Origin: Myxococcus qinghaiensis
Lineage (GTDB): Bacteria; Myxococcota; Myxococcia; Myxococcales; Myxococcaceae
Length of the DNA: 64,000 bases
Direction: 5' to 3'
Assembly (NCBI RefSeq): GCF_024198215.1
Contig: NZ_JAKCFA010000007.1
Coordinates: 62,001 to 126,000, forward strand
The notes beneath the pieces are model-generated. The model ran no database searches and was not told the origin of the DNA. It saw only the letters and a list, made by a program, of their open reading frames with translations. Position numbers and translations under genes: made by a program. Shown in pieces: positions 19,156 to 29,514 of this stretch. Position 1 is the first letter of the stretch, and the number at the start of each line of letters is the position of its first letter.

Positions 19156-22100
19156 ATGATTGAGGTTCCTGGCTACCGTAGCGACAGAGCGCTCTCCGCC
19201 TCCGGCTCCTTCCAGCTCCTCCGCGCCACCCGCGCCGAGGACGGGGCCCATGTCACCTTGAAGGTCGCGGAGCCCACTCGGCCCCCTTCCCTCACGAACC
19301 GCCTCCGCCACGAATTCGAGCTCACCCACGCCCTGCGCCTCGACGGCGTCCTCCACCCCTTGTCCCTGGAGGAGTCGCGCCCCGGCATGTCGGTGATGGT
19401 GCTCGAGGGTTTCGGAGAGACGACCCTCGCGCAGCGGCTCGCCTCGGGCCGCATGGAGGCCCGCGCCGGTTGCCGGCTCGCCGTCGCCATCGCCCGCGCG
19501 GTGGGCCAGCTCCACGCCGCTGGCATCCTGCACAGGGATTTGCAGCCCGCCTCCGTGCTGCTCAGCGCGGATGGCAACTCCGTGAAGCTGACCGGGCTCA
19601 CCCTGGCCACGCGCCGCGCTCGCGCCGAGGTCGCGCCAGTCGCTCCCGAGCGCCTGGAGGGCACGCTCGAATACCTGTCGCCCGAGGGCACTGGACGCAC
19701 CCACCGCAGCGTCGACTCGCGCAGCGACTTCTACTCGCTGGGCGTCATGCTGTTCGAGCTGTTCACGGGCCGTCGGCCCTTCGCGGACACCGATGCGCTG
19801 GGGCTCATCCACGCGCACGTGGCGTTGCCGCCGCCCGCTCCGCATGACCTCGCCCCGGAGCTCCCGCGTCCCCTCTCCGCCCTCGTCCTCAAGCTGCTCG
19901 CGAAGTCTCCCGAGGACCGCTACCAGAGCGCGTACGGTCTGGTGGCCGACCTTCAGCGCTGCCTCGATGCGATGGAGGAGTCGACGGGCTCGGTGCCCGA
20001 CTTCGAGCTGGGCACGAAGGACGTGCCCGAGCGCTTCGCCGCGCCCGAGAAGCTCTATGGCCGCGAGCCGCAGCAAGCCGAGCTGAGGGCCGCCTTCGAG
20101 CGCGCCGCGTCCGGTCGCTCCGGCTTCGTGCTGCTCACCGGTGCGGCCGGCATGGGCAAGTCCGCGCTCACCGGCACGCTCAAGCGTCCCGTGTCCGCGA
20201 AGCACGGCCTGTTCGTGCGGGGCAAGTACGACCAGCTCCTCCGCGACACGCCCTACAGCGGCATCTTCGAAGCCTTTCGCGAGGTGGCGCGGAGCCTGCT
20301 CGGCGAGGAGCGACTGGAAGACTGGCGCGCGCGCCTGCTGGAGGCCCTGGGCGGCATGGGGCGGCTGATTGTGGACGCGGTACCGCGCATGGCGCTGGTG
20401 CTGGGCGAGCAACCTCCCGTCGCCGAGCTGGGCCCCGCTGAATCCGAGCTTCGCTTCCAGCTCGTGCTGCGCAAGCTGGTGGGGGTGCTCGCGACGGAGG
20501 AGCACCCGCTCGTCATCGTGCTGGATGACCTCCAGTGGGCCGACAGCGCCAGCCTCCAGTTGCTGCGCCTGCTCTTGTCGGACCGGGGACTCAGTCACCT
20601 GCTCGTTGTCGGCGCCTGCCGTTCAGAGGAGCTGGGCCCCGAGCACCCCGTGGTGGCACTCAAGCAGGCCCTGCACGACGCGGGCACGCCGGTGCAGCGC
20701 ATCGACCTGGAGCCACTGTCCCCCGAGCAGATCACCCAGCTCGTGGCCGACGTCTTCCCCGCGGCGGCGGGCCAGCCGGACACGCAGCTCGACGCGGTGG
20801 TACTCTCGTTGACGGAGGGCAATCCGTTCTTCGCCGTGCAGCTCCTGCGCGCCTTCTATGAGCGCGGACTGGTGCGCTTCGACGCGGAGGGCGGCGGGTT
20901 CCGCTGGGATGGCGGAGCGCTGCGCGGTCAGGACTTCAGCGACGGCGTGGTGGCGCTGCTCACCGCGCGGATTCGCGAACTGAGCCCTGGCGCCCAGGCC
21001 CTGCTGCCCATCGCGGCGGCCCTCGGCCACACCTTCACGCTGCGCAACCTCGCGGTGGTGCTGGAGCGCTCGCCCGAGCAGGCGGAGGAGGCCCTGGACG
21101 AAGTGCTCCAGGCGGGCCTGGTGGCACCGGTGGGTGAGCGGCTCGCGGACACCGAGAGCGGCGACAGCTTCCAGTTCGCGCATGACCGCGTCCAGCAGGC
21201 CGCGCTGGAGCTGACGCCCGTCAGTGAGCATCCGGAGGTCCACGCGCGCATCGGCCGCCTGCTGCTGCGGCACACGCCGCCCGAGATGCTGGACGAGCAG
21301 CTCGCGGACATCGTCACCCACTTCCACCTCGCCCTGCCCGTCCTGAAGGACGCGGAGGAGCGCCACCGCGTGGCGGAGCTGGACCTGCGCGCGGGACGTG
21401 GCGCCAAGTCACGCGGTGCTTGGGCCGCGGCGCTGCGGCTGCTGACGACGGGACGACAGCTCCTCGGGGACGAGGGCTGGAAGTGGGACCGCTCGCTCGC
21501 GTTCGATTTGCACGTCGAGGCGGCCGAGGCGGCGTACCTCGCGGCGGACTTCGAGCAGATGGAGCGACTGGCCAGCACGGCGCTGGCCCACGCGGCGGAC
21601 CGACTCGAGCAGGTCCGCGTTCATCTGGTGCGGCTGCAGTGTCACTCGCACCGGGGCGAGCACGAGCGCGCGGTGGACCTGGGGCTGAAAGTCCTGGGGA
21701 CGCTGGGGCAGCACCTCCCCGCGAAGCCCAAGCAGGCGCACGTCCTGGCCGCCGTGGCGAAGACGAAGATGTACCTGGGCCTGCGCAAGCCCGAGGATTT
21801 GGAGTCGCTGCCGGAGCTGACGGACCCGCTGCTGCTCGCCACGCTCCGGGTGATGATGAAGCTGGCCACGGCCGCGTTCATGGCCCGGCCGCTGCTGTTC
21901 CCGCTCGTCGTGCTGCGCAACCTGCAGATCTCCATCCGTCACGGCGCCACGGGCACCGCGGCCTTCGGCTACGTGGGCTACGGCCTGATGCTCAGCGTCC
22001 ACCTGGGCAACCCCGAAGAGGGGTATCGCTATGGGCGGTTGGCGCTGAAGACGTTGGACCGCTTCGGCGCGGAGAGCCTGCGGTCGATGGTCCACTTCGT

Positions 22101-24483
22101 CTTCAACCTCTTCATCCGTCACTGGAAGGAGCCGTTGTCGCCGTGCATCGACGACTTCTTCGCGGGCGCGGGCAAGGGCCAGGAGACGGGAGACATCGAG
22201 TACTTCGCGTACAACGCGAGCGCGGGCTGCGCCGTGTCGCTCATCGCGCGGGACGGACTGGCGGAGCACGGTCCACGCGTCGACCGCTTCATGGATGCGC
22301 TCGCGTCGCACCGGCACCAGAACGTGCCCTTCCTCCAGTACACGAGGCACACGCTCGACGTGCTCACGGGCGCCTTCACGGGGGACGTGGAAGCGCGTGA
22401 GCGGGACATCGTCGCGCCGTATCACCAGCTCGGGTACGCCAATGGCATCGCCACCTGCGACGTCATGCGCACCATGCGGCGCTGGCTGTGGGGTGATGCG
22501 CGCGGTGCGCTGGAGAGCGCCGCCGCGGTGGACGCCCGCGTGGAGTTGATCGCCGGGCAGATGTACCTGCCCTGGTACAAGTTCTTCCAGGGCCTGGCGC
22601 TCCTCCAACTGCATCCCTCGCGAGGGCCGGTGGAGCGAATCCGCTCGTCGCGCTCCATCGAGGCTTTGCGCAAGCAGATGCGCGGCTGGGCCCGCATCGC
22701 CCCGATGAACTACGGCGCGCGCGCGGAGCTGCTGGACGCGGAGCGCGCACGCGTGGACGGACGCGCGGAGATTGCCGCGGATGGATATGACCGGGCCATC
22801 CGGCTGGCGCGCGAGCACGGGCTGTCGCTCGATGAGGGCGTGGCCTGCGAGCGGGCCGCTCACTTCCACCTGTCCACGGGCCGCGAGCGGGTGGCCCGCT
22901 CGTATCTGGAAGAGGCCCGGAGCGCGTATCTGCGCTGGGGCGCGCGGGCGCTCGTCTCGCGACTGGAGCGTGAGCATCCGCGCCTGTTGACCTCCGCCGC
23001 GCCGGAGCCGGTGAGGACCGAGGAGTCCGGGGGCACTCCGCTGGCCGCGCTGGACTTGGAGTCCGTGCTCAAGACGGCACGCGCGCTGTCCGGCGAAATC
23101 GTCCTGGACAAGCTGTTGCGCAAGTTGATGACGCTGCTCATCGAGAACGCGGGCGCGCGGCGCGGCTTCCTCATCCTCAAGAAGCCCGAGGGCCTCTTCA
23201 TCGAAGCGGAGGGCTCCGTGGACGGAGCCCGGGTGCTGCAAGGCCAGGCCGTGTCAGTGGAGTCCTCCACGGCGCTGCCGGCCTCCATCGTCCACTACGT
23301 CGTCCGCACGGGCGAGACGGTGCTCCTGGATGACGCCACGGCGGAGGAGCCCTTCTCCGAGGACCCCTACGTCCGCGAGGCGAGGCCGAAGTCCGTGCTG
23401 TGCAGCCCGCTGCTGAAGCAGGGCTCGCTCACCGGCGTGCTGTACCTGGAGAACGACGCGACGCGAGGCGCCTTCACGCCCGAGCGACTGGAGGTCTTGC
23501 GTCTGTTGTCCTTCCAGGCCGCCATCTCCCTGGAGAACGCCGGCCTGTACGCGAGCCTGGAGGAGTACAGCCACACGCTGGAGCGGCGCGTGGAGGAGCG
23601 CACCGCGGAACTGCAGAGCAAGAACGTGGAGCTGGCGGGCACGCTCAGCCGCATCCAGGAGATGCAGCGGCAACTGGTGGCCCAGGAGAAGCTGGCCTCC
23701 CTGGGCTCACTCACCGCGGGCATCGCCCACGAGCTGCAGAACCCGCTCAACTTCGTGAACAACTTCTCGGAGCTGTCCGCGAAGCTGGCGGACGAGCTGG
23801 ACTCCACGCTGCGCGGAATGGCTGACAAGTTCGACGCCGCCATGGCGGAGGACGTGCTGGAGACGCTGGAGGACCTGAAGCAGAACTCCAAGCGCATCCA
23901 GTCCCATGGGCGGCGCGCGTCCAACATCATCAAGACGATGCTGCGGCACTCGCGGCGCTCGGAGGGTTCGCGCAGCCGCGCGGACCTGAACATGTTGATT
24001 CGCGACAGCGTCAACCTGGCCGTGCAGGGGCTGCGAGCCCGGCAGGGCGCCGCCACGGTCGAGACGGACACGGAGCTGGACGCCTCCGTGGGCAACGTGG
24101 AGGTGGTGGCCGGCGACATCAGCCGCCTGCTCATCAACATCCTCGACAACGCCTTCTACGCCACGGTGCAGAAGCAGCAGAAGGCCGACGCGGGCTTCGT
24201 CCCACGCGTGCGGGTCTCCACCCGCCGCCAGGGTGACCGCGTGGAGCTGCGCGTGCGCGACAACGGGCCGGGCATTCCGCTGGAGATTCGCGAGAAGCTG
24301 TTCGACCCGTTCTTCACCACCAAGCCCGCCGGCTCCGGCACGGGCCTGGGCCTGTCGCTCTGCCATGACATCGTCCAGGAGCACCAGGGCGAGATTCGGG
24401 TGGAGAGCGTCCTGGGCGAGTCCACCGAGTTCATCGTCTCCATCCCCGCGTCTCTTTCGAGCAGTGCCGCCACCGTCGACTGA
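19156..24483 (+). CDS. Giant pseudokinase - AAA ATPase - GAF - histidine kinase
   Basis: A 1775-residue hybrid of the kinase/ATPase/sensor-histidine-kinase family. The N-terminal kinase fold (1-280) keeps a Lys in VTLKVAE (Lys36) and HRD (126-128), but the catalytic-loop Lys is Gln130 and the DFG motif is TGL (146-148), so catalysis is unlikely. An AAA-type ATPase follows with Walker A GAAGMGKSAL (Lys335) and Walker B VLDDLQWAD near 455. A long helical, TPR-like region spans about 650-1290, a GAF domain about 1300-1460 and a coiled coil about 1470-1515. HisKA has His1525 (GIAHELQNPL). HATPase has Asn1665, DNGPGIP and GTGLGLSLC, all intact. The output is therefore probably histidine autophosphorylation; no response regulator is adjacent. 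ATG 19156 lacks a strong ribosome site. Confidence 0.9.
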   Translation: MIEVPGYRSDRALSASGSFQLLRATRAEDGAHVTLKVAEPTRPPSLTNRLRHEFELTHALRLDGVLHPLSLEESRPGMSVMVLEGFGETTLAQRLASGRMEARAGCRLAVAIARAVGQLHAAGILHRDLQPASVLLSADGNSVKLTGLTLATRRARAEVAPVAPERLEGTLEYLSPEGTGRTHRSVDSRSDFYSLGVMLFELFTGRRPFADTDALGLIHAHVALPPPAPHDLAPELPRPLSALVLKLLAKSPEDRYQSAYGLVADLQRCLDAMEESTGSVPDFELGTKDVPERFAAPEKLYGREPQQAELRAAFERAASGRSGFVLLTGAAGMGKSALTGTLKRPVSAKHGLFVRGKYDQLLRDTPYSGIFEAFREVARSLLGEERLEDWRARLLEALGGMGRLIVDAVPRMALVLGEQPPVAELGPAESELRFQLVLRKLVGVLATEEHPLVIVLDDLQWADSASLQLLRLLLSDRGLSHLLVVGACRSEELGPEHPVVALKQALHDAGTPVQRIDLEPLSPEQITQLVADVFPAAAGQPDTQLDAVVLSLTEGNPFFAVQLLRAFYERGLVRFDAEGGGFRWDGGALRGQDFSDGVVALLTARIRELSPGAQALLPIAAALGHTFTLRNLAVVLERSPEQAEEALDEVLQAGLVAPVGERLADTESGDSFQFAHDRVQQAALELTPVSEHPEVHARIGRLLLRHTPPEMLDEQLADIVTHFHLALPVLKDAEERHRVAELDLRAGRGAKSRGAWAAALRLLTTGRQLLGDEGWKWDRSLAFDLHVEAAEAAYLAADFEQMERLASTALAHAADRLEQVRVHLVRLQCHSHRGEHERAVDLGLKVLGTLGQHLPAKPKQAHVLAAVAKTKMYLGLRKPEDLESLPELTDPLLLATLRVMMKLATAAFMARPLLFPLVVLRNLQISIRHGATGTAAFGYVGYGLMLSVHLGNPEEGYRYGRLALKTLDRFGAESLRSMVHFVFNLFIRHWKEPLSPCIDDFFAGAGKGQETGDIEYFAYNASAGCAVSLIARDGLAEHGPRVDRFMDALASHRHQNVPFLQYTRHTLDVLTGAFTGDVEARERDIVAPYHQLGYANGIATCDVMRTMRRWLWGDARGALESAAAVDARVELIAGQMYLPWYKFFQGLALLQLHPSRGPVERIRSSRSIEALRKQMRGWARIAPMNYGARAELLDAERARVDGRAEIAADGYDRAIRLAREHGLSLDEGVACERAAHFHLSTGRERVARSYLEEARSAYLRWGARALVSRLEREHPRLLTSAAPEPVRTEESGGTPLAALDLESVLKTARALSGEIVLDKLLRKLMTLLIENAGARRGFLILKKPEGLFIEAEGSVDGARVLQGQAVSVESSTALPASIVHYVVRTGETVLLDDATAEEPFSEDPYVREARPKSVLCSPLLKQGSLTGVLYLENDATRGAFTPERLEVLRLLSFQAAISLENAGLYASLEEYSHTLERRVEERTAELQSKNVELAGTLSRIQEMQRQLVAQEKLASLGSLTAGIAHELQNPLNFVNNFSELSAKLADELDSTLRGMADKFDAAMAEDVLETLEDLKQNSKRIQSHGRRASNIIKTMLRHSRRSEGSRSRADLNMLIRDSVNLAVQGLRARQGAATVETDTELDASVGNVEVVAGDISRLLINILDNAFYATVQKQQKADAGFVPRVRVSTRRQGDRVELRVRDNGPGIPLEIREKLFDPFFTTKPAGSGTGLGLSLCHDIVQEHQGEIRVESVLGESTEFIVSIPASLSSSAATVD

Positions 24484-24496
24484 CGCCGGACATGAG

Positions 24497-24531
24497 AAGG
24501 CCCCTCGTTCCACACGGGAAGGAGGGGCCTT
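24497..24531. terminator. Bidirectional hairpin between the kinase gene and clpX
   Basis: AAGGCCCCTC at 24497-24506 pairs perfectly with GAGGGGCCTT at 24522-24531. It lies between two convergent stops (24483 and 24559). Only short T tails are present, but the position and a 10-base-pair stem support a shared terminator. Confidence 0.6.
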
Positions 24532-24558
24532 GAACCACGGACGAAGAAGCGAGGACGG

Positions 24559-25836
<1,278 letters not shown>

Positions 25837-26059
25837 TGCCGCCTCCGAGTTCGCCGACCCCGGATCCCCCGGAGCCACTTCGCCGTCCACCGCTCCCCTA
25901 CCCAAACGGCCTGCCCACGTCTCGAACAGCCGCCAGGCCCCACCTACATGGGGCCCACAACCACTATAGGGCCCTCCCCCCTGGGCAGGAAGCCCAACGG
26001 TGCGGGCCCGTTACGGAGCGTACAGCGTCCGCGACGGGTGAGCGTTCAGTAACAGTGGG

Positions 26060-26698
26060 TCAGGCGTCCGTCACGCCCGAGGCGAGCTCTTCGACGTCAT
26101 CCGCCAGGGCGGCTGCCCGCTCGGCGACAGCATTCGGAATCTTGCGGCACCCCGCCAGCTCGCTCGCGAGCTTCCGGGCCATCGACGCCAGCTTCCTCAC
26201 CTGGAGGCTCTCGGGCGGCGGCTCGGGCGGAGGACGGGGGAAGCGCTCGGTGAACTCCTTCTTCAGCTCCGTCGGCGACTTCTCCGGGCTCCAGATGCTG
26301 TCACGTAGGGATTTGTATTCAGTGGGAGACAACTGGCCCCGTTCCTCGGCGTCGGCCAGCACTTCAATCACTTCGAAGGCAGGGGCCTTTTCGGGGAACT
26401 CCTGCGCCCGCAGCTCCTCCTCGGGCTCATGCTTGGCCAGGAAGCTGAAGGAGCGGGTCAGCTTGAGGGCCGTCTGCTTCTTGATGTGCAGTTCCTTGAG
26501 GCAGTAGGCCTCGAAGGTGGGGTGGCCCCACTCCTCGAACTTCGCCTCGTCCCGGACCGTCACGAGCAACTTCCCCAGCTCGGCCCAGGTGGACTTGAAG
26601 CGCTTGGCGGCCATCAGCACGGTGTGACGGAAGGTCCCCGGCGGAACGCTCAGCGCTTTCTTCGCGATTTCGGTCTCTGCAACGGATGCGGCGGACAT
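26060..26698 (-). CDS. Unrecognised helical protein, possibly DNA-binding
   Basis: A 212-residue soluble protein, predicted mostly helical and charged. The central stretch (WGHPTFEAYCLKELHIKKQTALKLTRS, described by position about 60-90) resembles the helical segment of phage and plasmid replication or segregation proteins in which a compact 'wg-sfeeY..elgikk..a..l' pattern precedes a helix-turn-helix-like region. A Pro-rich linker (RPPPEPPPES) separates a C-terminal helical tail. I cannot assign a function. The start could be ATG 26698 or ATG 26716; neither has a good ribosome site. It lies just downstream of clpX's promoter region, on the same strand. Confidence 0.7.
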   Translation of the reverse strand: MSAASVAETEIAKKALSVPPGTFRHTVLMAAKRFKSTWAELGKLLVTVRDEAKFEEWGHPTFEAYCLKELHIKKQTALKLTRSFSFLAKHEPEEELRAQEFPEKAPAFEVIEVLADAEERGQLSPTEYKSLRDSIWSPEKSPTELKKEFTERFPRPPPEPPPESLQVRKLASMARKLASELAGCRKIPNAVAERAAALADDVEELASGVTDA

Positions 26699-26743
26699 GG
26701 CCCCGGTATGGGGCATGCCCGGGAGGTGGGCAAGAAAGTGGCC

Positions 26744-27667
26744 CTAGCCCTTCCTGCCGATATTGAATGAGAGCCCCACCGTCGCCCGCTCTCCGTCGTA
26801 CGCCCGGAACGGCCACTTCTGCAGCTCCACGAAGAGGCAGTCGTAGAGTGGACCTTTCTTGAACTGGGGGTTGTCCACCCACAGCTTGTTGACCTTGCCG
26901 TCGTTGCCGATGACGAACTCCAGGGGGATTTTCGCGGCCAGCCCGGGGCTGCGCTCGGCCTCCTCCTTGAAGCACTTGAAGAGCGTGGACTTGTTGCCCG
27001 CGACGATGCGGTTGATGGCGCTCTGGTCGAACTGCTGGGCGACCTCCATGCCCTCGGCGTCCGTATTCACGCTCCCCGAGGGACGCGGCGGCTTTCGGTC
27101 CTCCGTACGGGAGGCGGAGGCCACGGCCGTGGGCTTGCTCGTCCCCGTGGCCGGCTTCGTCGTGCCGGTGTCGGCGGGCCTGTTCGGCCGGGCGGTGCCC
27201 TGCGTGGGGTACTCGAAGAGTTCCTCGTCGTCCTGACGCGCCTGCGCCACGCGGATGACGGGGGCCTCCATCTCGATGCCCTCGAATTCGTCCTCGCCGA
27301 ACCAGCCGTGCACCGCGGCGTTGCGCGCCAGGAACAGGCCCGCGGTTCCGAGCACCAGGGCCAGCGCGCCCGCGACGCCGCCGAGCACCATGACGCGCTT
27401 GTGGTTCTTCTCCCGCTCCACCTGGACGGCCGCGTCCACGCGCACCCGCGCCTCGGAGAGCGCGACATGCACCTTGAAGGGCTCCACCTCCTTCATGGGG
27501 TGGAAGTCCCGCTCGCCGGCCAGGGCCAGGGGGGAATCGGGCGTGAGTTCACCCGTCTTGAGCTTCTCGACAATCTGGGAGCCGCTCACCGGTCCGAGGA
27601 CCAGGTCTCCATGTCGGAAGAGCCACTGCCCATCCACGTCCGCCGCGAGTTCTTGTCCAGCCGCCAT
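26744..27667 (-). CDS. GYF_2 - transmembrane - AgmX/PglI C-terminal domain protein
   Basis: A 307-residue single-pass membrane protein. Residues about 14-50 form a GYF_2-type domain (WLFRHGDLVLGPVSG, LKTGELTPDSPL). A membrane helix lies near 92-115 (VMVLGGVAGALALVLGTAGLFL). A Thr/Pro/Lys-rich linker follows, then an AgmX/PglI C-terminal domain (RIVAGNKSTLFKCFKEEAERSPGLAAKIPLEFVIGNDGKV). AgmX/GltJ of the myxobacterial gliding machinery combines GYF and this C-terminal domain, but is much longer and has a zinc finger, so this is a short relative. The N-terminus should face the cytoplasm and the C-terminal domain the periplasm. ATG 27667 has no clear ribosome site. Confidence 0.8.
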   Translation of the reverse strand: MAAGQELAADVDGQWLFRHGDLVLGPVSGSQIVEKLKTGELTPDSPLALAGERDFHPMKEVEPFKVHVALSEARVRVDAAVQVEREKNHKRVMVLGGVAGALALVLGTAGLFLARNAAVHGWFGEDEFEGIEMEAPVIRVAQARQDDEELFEYPTQGTARPNRPADTGTTKPATGTSKPTAVASASRTEDRKPPRPSGSVNTDAEGMEVAQQFDQSAINRIVAGNKSTLFKCFKEEAERSPGLAAKIPLEFVIGNDGKVNKLWVDNPQFKKGPLYDCLFVELQKWPFRAYDGERATVGLSFNIGRKG

Positions 27668-27711
27668 TTCGCGCGCGATTATCCCGTGTTACCCCGCGCC
27701 CTCGCAACGCC

Positions 27712-28566
27712 GTGCTTTCTTCGACCTCCAAGCGGATTCCCGTCGCACTGTGGATCTGGTACCGCGGCGGAAACTTCCGCGGCTTCCAGCGCCAGCCGGA
27801 GGGCCCCACCGTCCAGGAGGCCCTGGAGGGGGCGCTGCGCTCGGTGGGGGTGCCCGCGACGGTGATGCCCTCGGGGCGGACGGACCGGGGAGTCCATGCC
27901 CGCATGCAGGTGGTGAGCGTCCGGCTGGAGGCGGGAGATTCTCCGGAGTCGCTCGCGCAGCGGTTGCCCGCGCACTTGTCGCCAGGGCTCGGCCTGTGCC
28001 TGGTGCGCCGCCCCGGCTCCTTCCATGCCCAGTGGAGCGCGAGCGGCAAGGGGTACCGATATCGGATGCGGCTGGGCGGCGGCGCGCCGGAGCCGGAGTG
28101 GGCGCCCTACTCGCTCGACGTGGCGGGCGAGGTGGGGCTCCACGGGCAAGGCGCGACGGTGAAACCCGAGCGTGTGGCGGAGCTGCTCGCCATGGCCGCG
28201 GGCACGCGGGACTTCATCGCGTTCCATGAGAAGTCCAGCCCCCGCAAGCCGCGCACGCTGGAGTCCGCCACCCTGCACGAGCGAGGCGGTGGGCTCTATG
28301 AAGCGAGGCTCGTTGGGGACGGCTTTGCCCGCTACCAGGTGCGCTACGTGGTGGGTGGCGCGCTGAAGGTGGCGGCGGGGCTGCTGCCAGAAGAGGCCTG
28401 GCTCGCGGCGCTGGAGACAGGGGCGGCCATGGAGGGCTTCAAGGCGCCCGCTCACGGCCTGATGCTCTGGGAGGTCCGCTACCCTCCGGGAGTGGATCCC
28501 TTCACCGCCCCGGAGCGTCTCCACCCTCCAGGGCTGCCGCTGGAGCCACCCTTCCTGCCCGGGTGA
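27712..28566 (+). CDS. truA: tRNA pseudouridine synthase A
   Basis: A 284-residue TruA, which makes pseudouridine at positions 38-40 of the tRNA anticodon arm. The N-terminal segment WYRGGNFRGFQRQP matches the family's F-x-G(F/W)QRQ, and the catalytic aspartate lies in SGRTDRGVHA. The downstream segments GKGYRYRMRL, GTRDFIAFHEKS and YQVRYVVGGAL also fit; the last is the usual VRxxVG motif. Length is close to E. coli TruA. The start used is GTG 27712, with no strong ribosome site. The gene is divergent from the GYF/AgmX protein. Confidence 0.92.
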   Translation: MLSSTSKRIPVALWIWYRGGNFRGFQRQPEGPTVQEALEGALRSVGVPATVMPSGRTDRGVHARMQVVSVRLEAGDSPESLAQRLPAHLSPGLGLCLVRRPGSFHAQWSASGKGYRYRMRLGGGAPEPEWAPYSLDVAGEVGLHGQGATVKPERVAELLAMAAGTRDFIAFHEKSSPRKPRTLESATLHERGGGLYEARLVGDGFARYQVRYVVGGALKVAAGLLPEEAWLAALETGAAMEGFKAPAHGLMLWEVRYPPGVDPFTAPERLHPPGLPLEPPFLPG

Positions 28567-28593
28567 CGCGCGGCGGATCAACGCTTCACTGCT

Positions 28594-28758
28594 TCAGTCG
28601 ACGAGACGCTCTTCGTACTTCGCCAGCAGATCCGAGATGGCCTCCCGGAGGTACTCGCTCTGACGGATACGGGTGGTCCGCGACAGCTCCTTCAGAGCGT
28701 CGAGCTTCTCGCGATTGAGCCGGAAAACCACCGAAGTGAGACGGGGATTCATGTCCAA
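28594..28758 (-). CDS. Small ribbon-helix-helix DNA-binding protein
   Basis: A 54-residue protein (52 from the ATG at 28752). The N-terminal strand TSVVFRLNREKLDALKELS and the second helix IRQSEYLREAISDLLAKY match the ribbon-helix-helix (CopG/MetJ-like) fold, so it should bind DNA as a dimer. The TTG at 28758 is favoured because AGGAGG lies 8 bases before it, whereas the internal ATG would be 14 bases away. It follows truA convergently. No toxin gene is beside it, so a toxin-antitoxin role is not supported; an autonomous small regulator is more likely. Confidence 0.75.
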   Translation of the reverse strand: MDMNPRLTSVVFRLNREKLDALKELSRTTRIRQSEYLREAISDLLAKYEERLVD

Positions 28759-28817
28759 GTGCGCAACCTCCTACAGATGCGCACACCATCTCACAGCCCT
28801 TTTTGATCGCAAGATTT

Positions 28818-29396
28818 TCACTCGGATCCGCCTACCGGGAAGATCCACTGCAGCCCGGTGAAGCCCTCGGCATCGGCGCGGAGGCCGGATCCGAACCCGA
28901 GCGTGAGCCCGAGTCCCCCGTACACCGCGAACCGCTCCGAGAAGGTGTGTCGCAGGCCGAAAGCTACGCGAGGCCCCACCCACGGCCCAGAAAACGGCCG
29001 CACGACGGCGCCGAGATCCACGAAGGACTGCCACGACTCGTCCCCGAAGAAGCTGCGGAAGCCCCCCACCAGGGAGAGATCCGGCTCCCGGAGGCTGCCG
29101 CGGATCACCACGAAGACCTCGTCCCCGTCGTGGCCCACCGTGAGGGAGGCCCCCACGTCGAGCAGTGCATCCAGCCCCTGCACCGCCTCCCCGTCCCCGT
29201 CGTTGATCAGCTCCGTGTACGAGGCCCCCGGTCCGAGGATCAGCGAGAAGGCGCGCCGGTCCTGGTACGGAGAGTCGACGTACTCGGCGGCCGGTGAGGT
29301 GCTCGGAAGGAGCATGGTGATCAGCACGGCGGTGCTCCCCCAGGCGCACGTCAGTCCCGAGAGCCCTCTCCACGTCACTGTGCGGTCGCGAGCCAT
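28818..29396 (-). CDS. Predicted outer-membrane beta-barrel protein
   Basis: A 192-residue protein with a signal peptide (hydrophobic core around STAVLITMLLPSTSPAAEY). The mature part has short amphipathic strands with aromatic or Gly turns (FSLILGPGASYTEL, LDVGASLTVGHDGDEVFVVIRG, VGPRVAFGLRHTFSERFAVYGGLGLTLGFGSGL) typical of small outer-membrane barrels. No specific family is recognised. The start ATG 29396 lies just before the hydrophobic stretch. It is divergent from the first of the tandem lipoproteins. Confidence 0.7.
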   Translation of the reverse strand: MARDRTVTWRGLSGLTCAWGSTAVLITMLLPSTSPAAEYVDSPYQDRRAFSLILGPGASYTELINDGDGEAVQGLDALLDVGASLTVGHDGDEVFVVIRGSLREPDLSLVGGFRSFFGDESWQSFVDLGAVVRPFSGPWVGPRVAFGLRHTFSERFAVYGGLGLTLGFGSGLRADAEGFTGLQWIFPVGGSE

Positions 29397-29514
29397 TTTG
29401 CGATAGGGGTTCTACCAGCCCCGAGGCTCACGCGGATTCGACACGCGACACCCCACCCGTTTGCCCGGGCCCATCCGTACTCCTACGGTCAACACCCTGC
29501 TGGAGACCATGTCC

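Noticed and set aside
18460-20598. Long minus-strand frame crossing crtI and the giant kinase
   Set aside because: It spans two real genes on both strands and has no coherent domain.
28594-28758. Antitoxin of a toxin-antitoxin pair
   Set aside because: No toxin-like gene flanks the ribbon-helix-helix gene.
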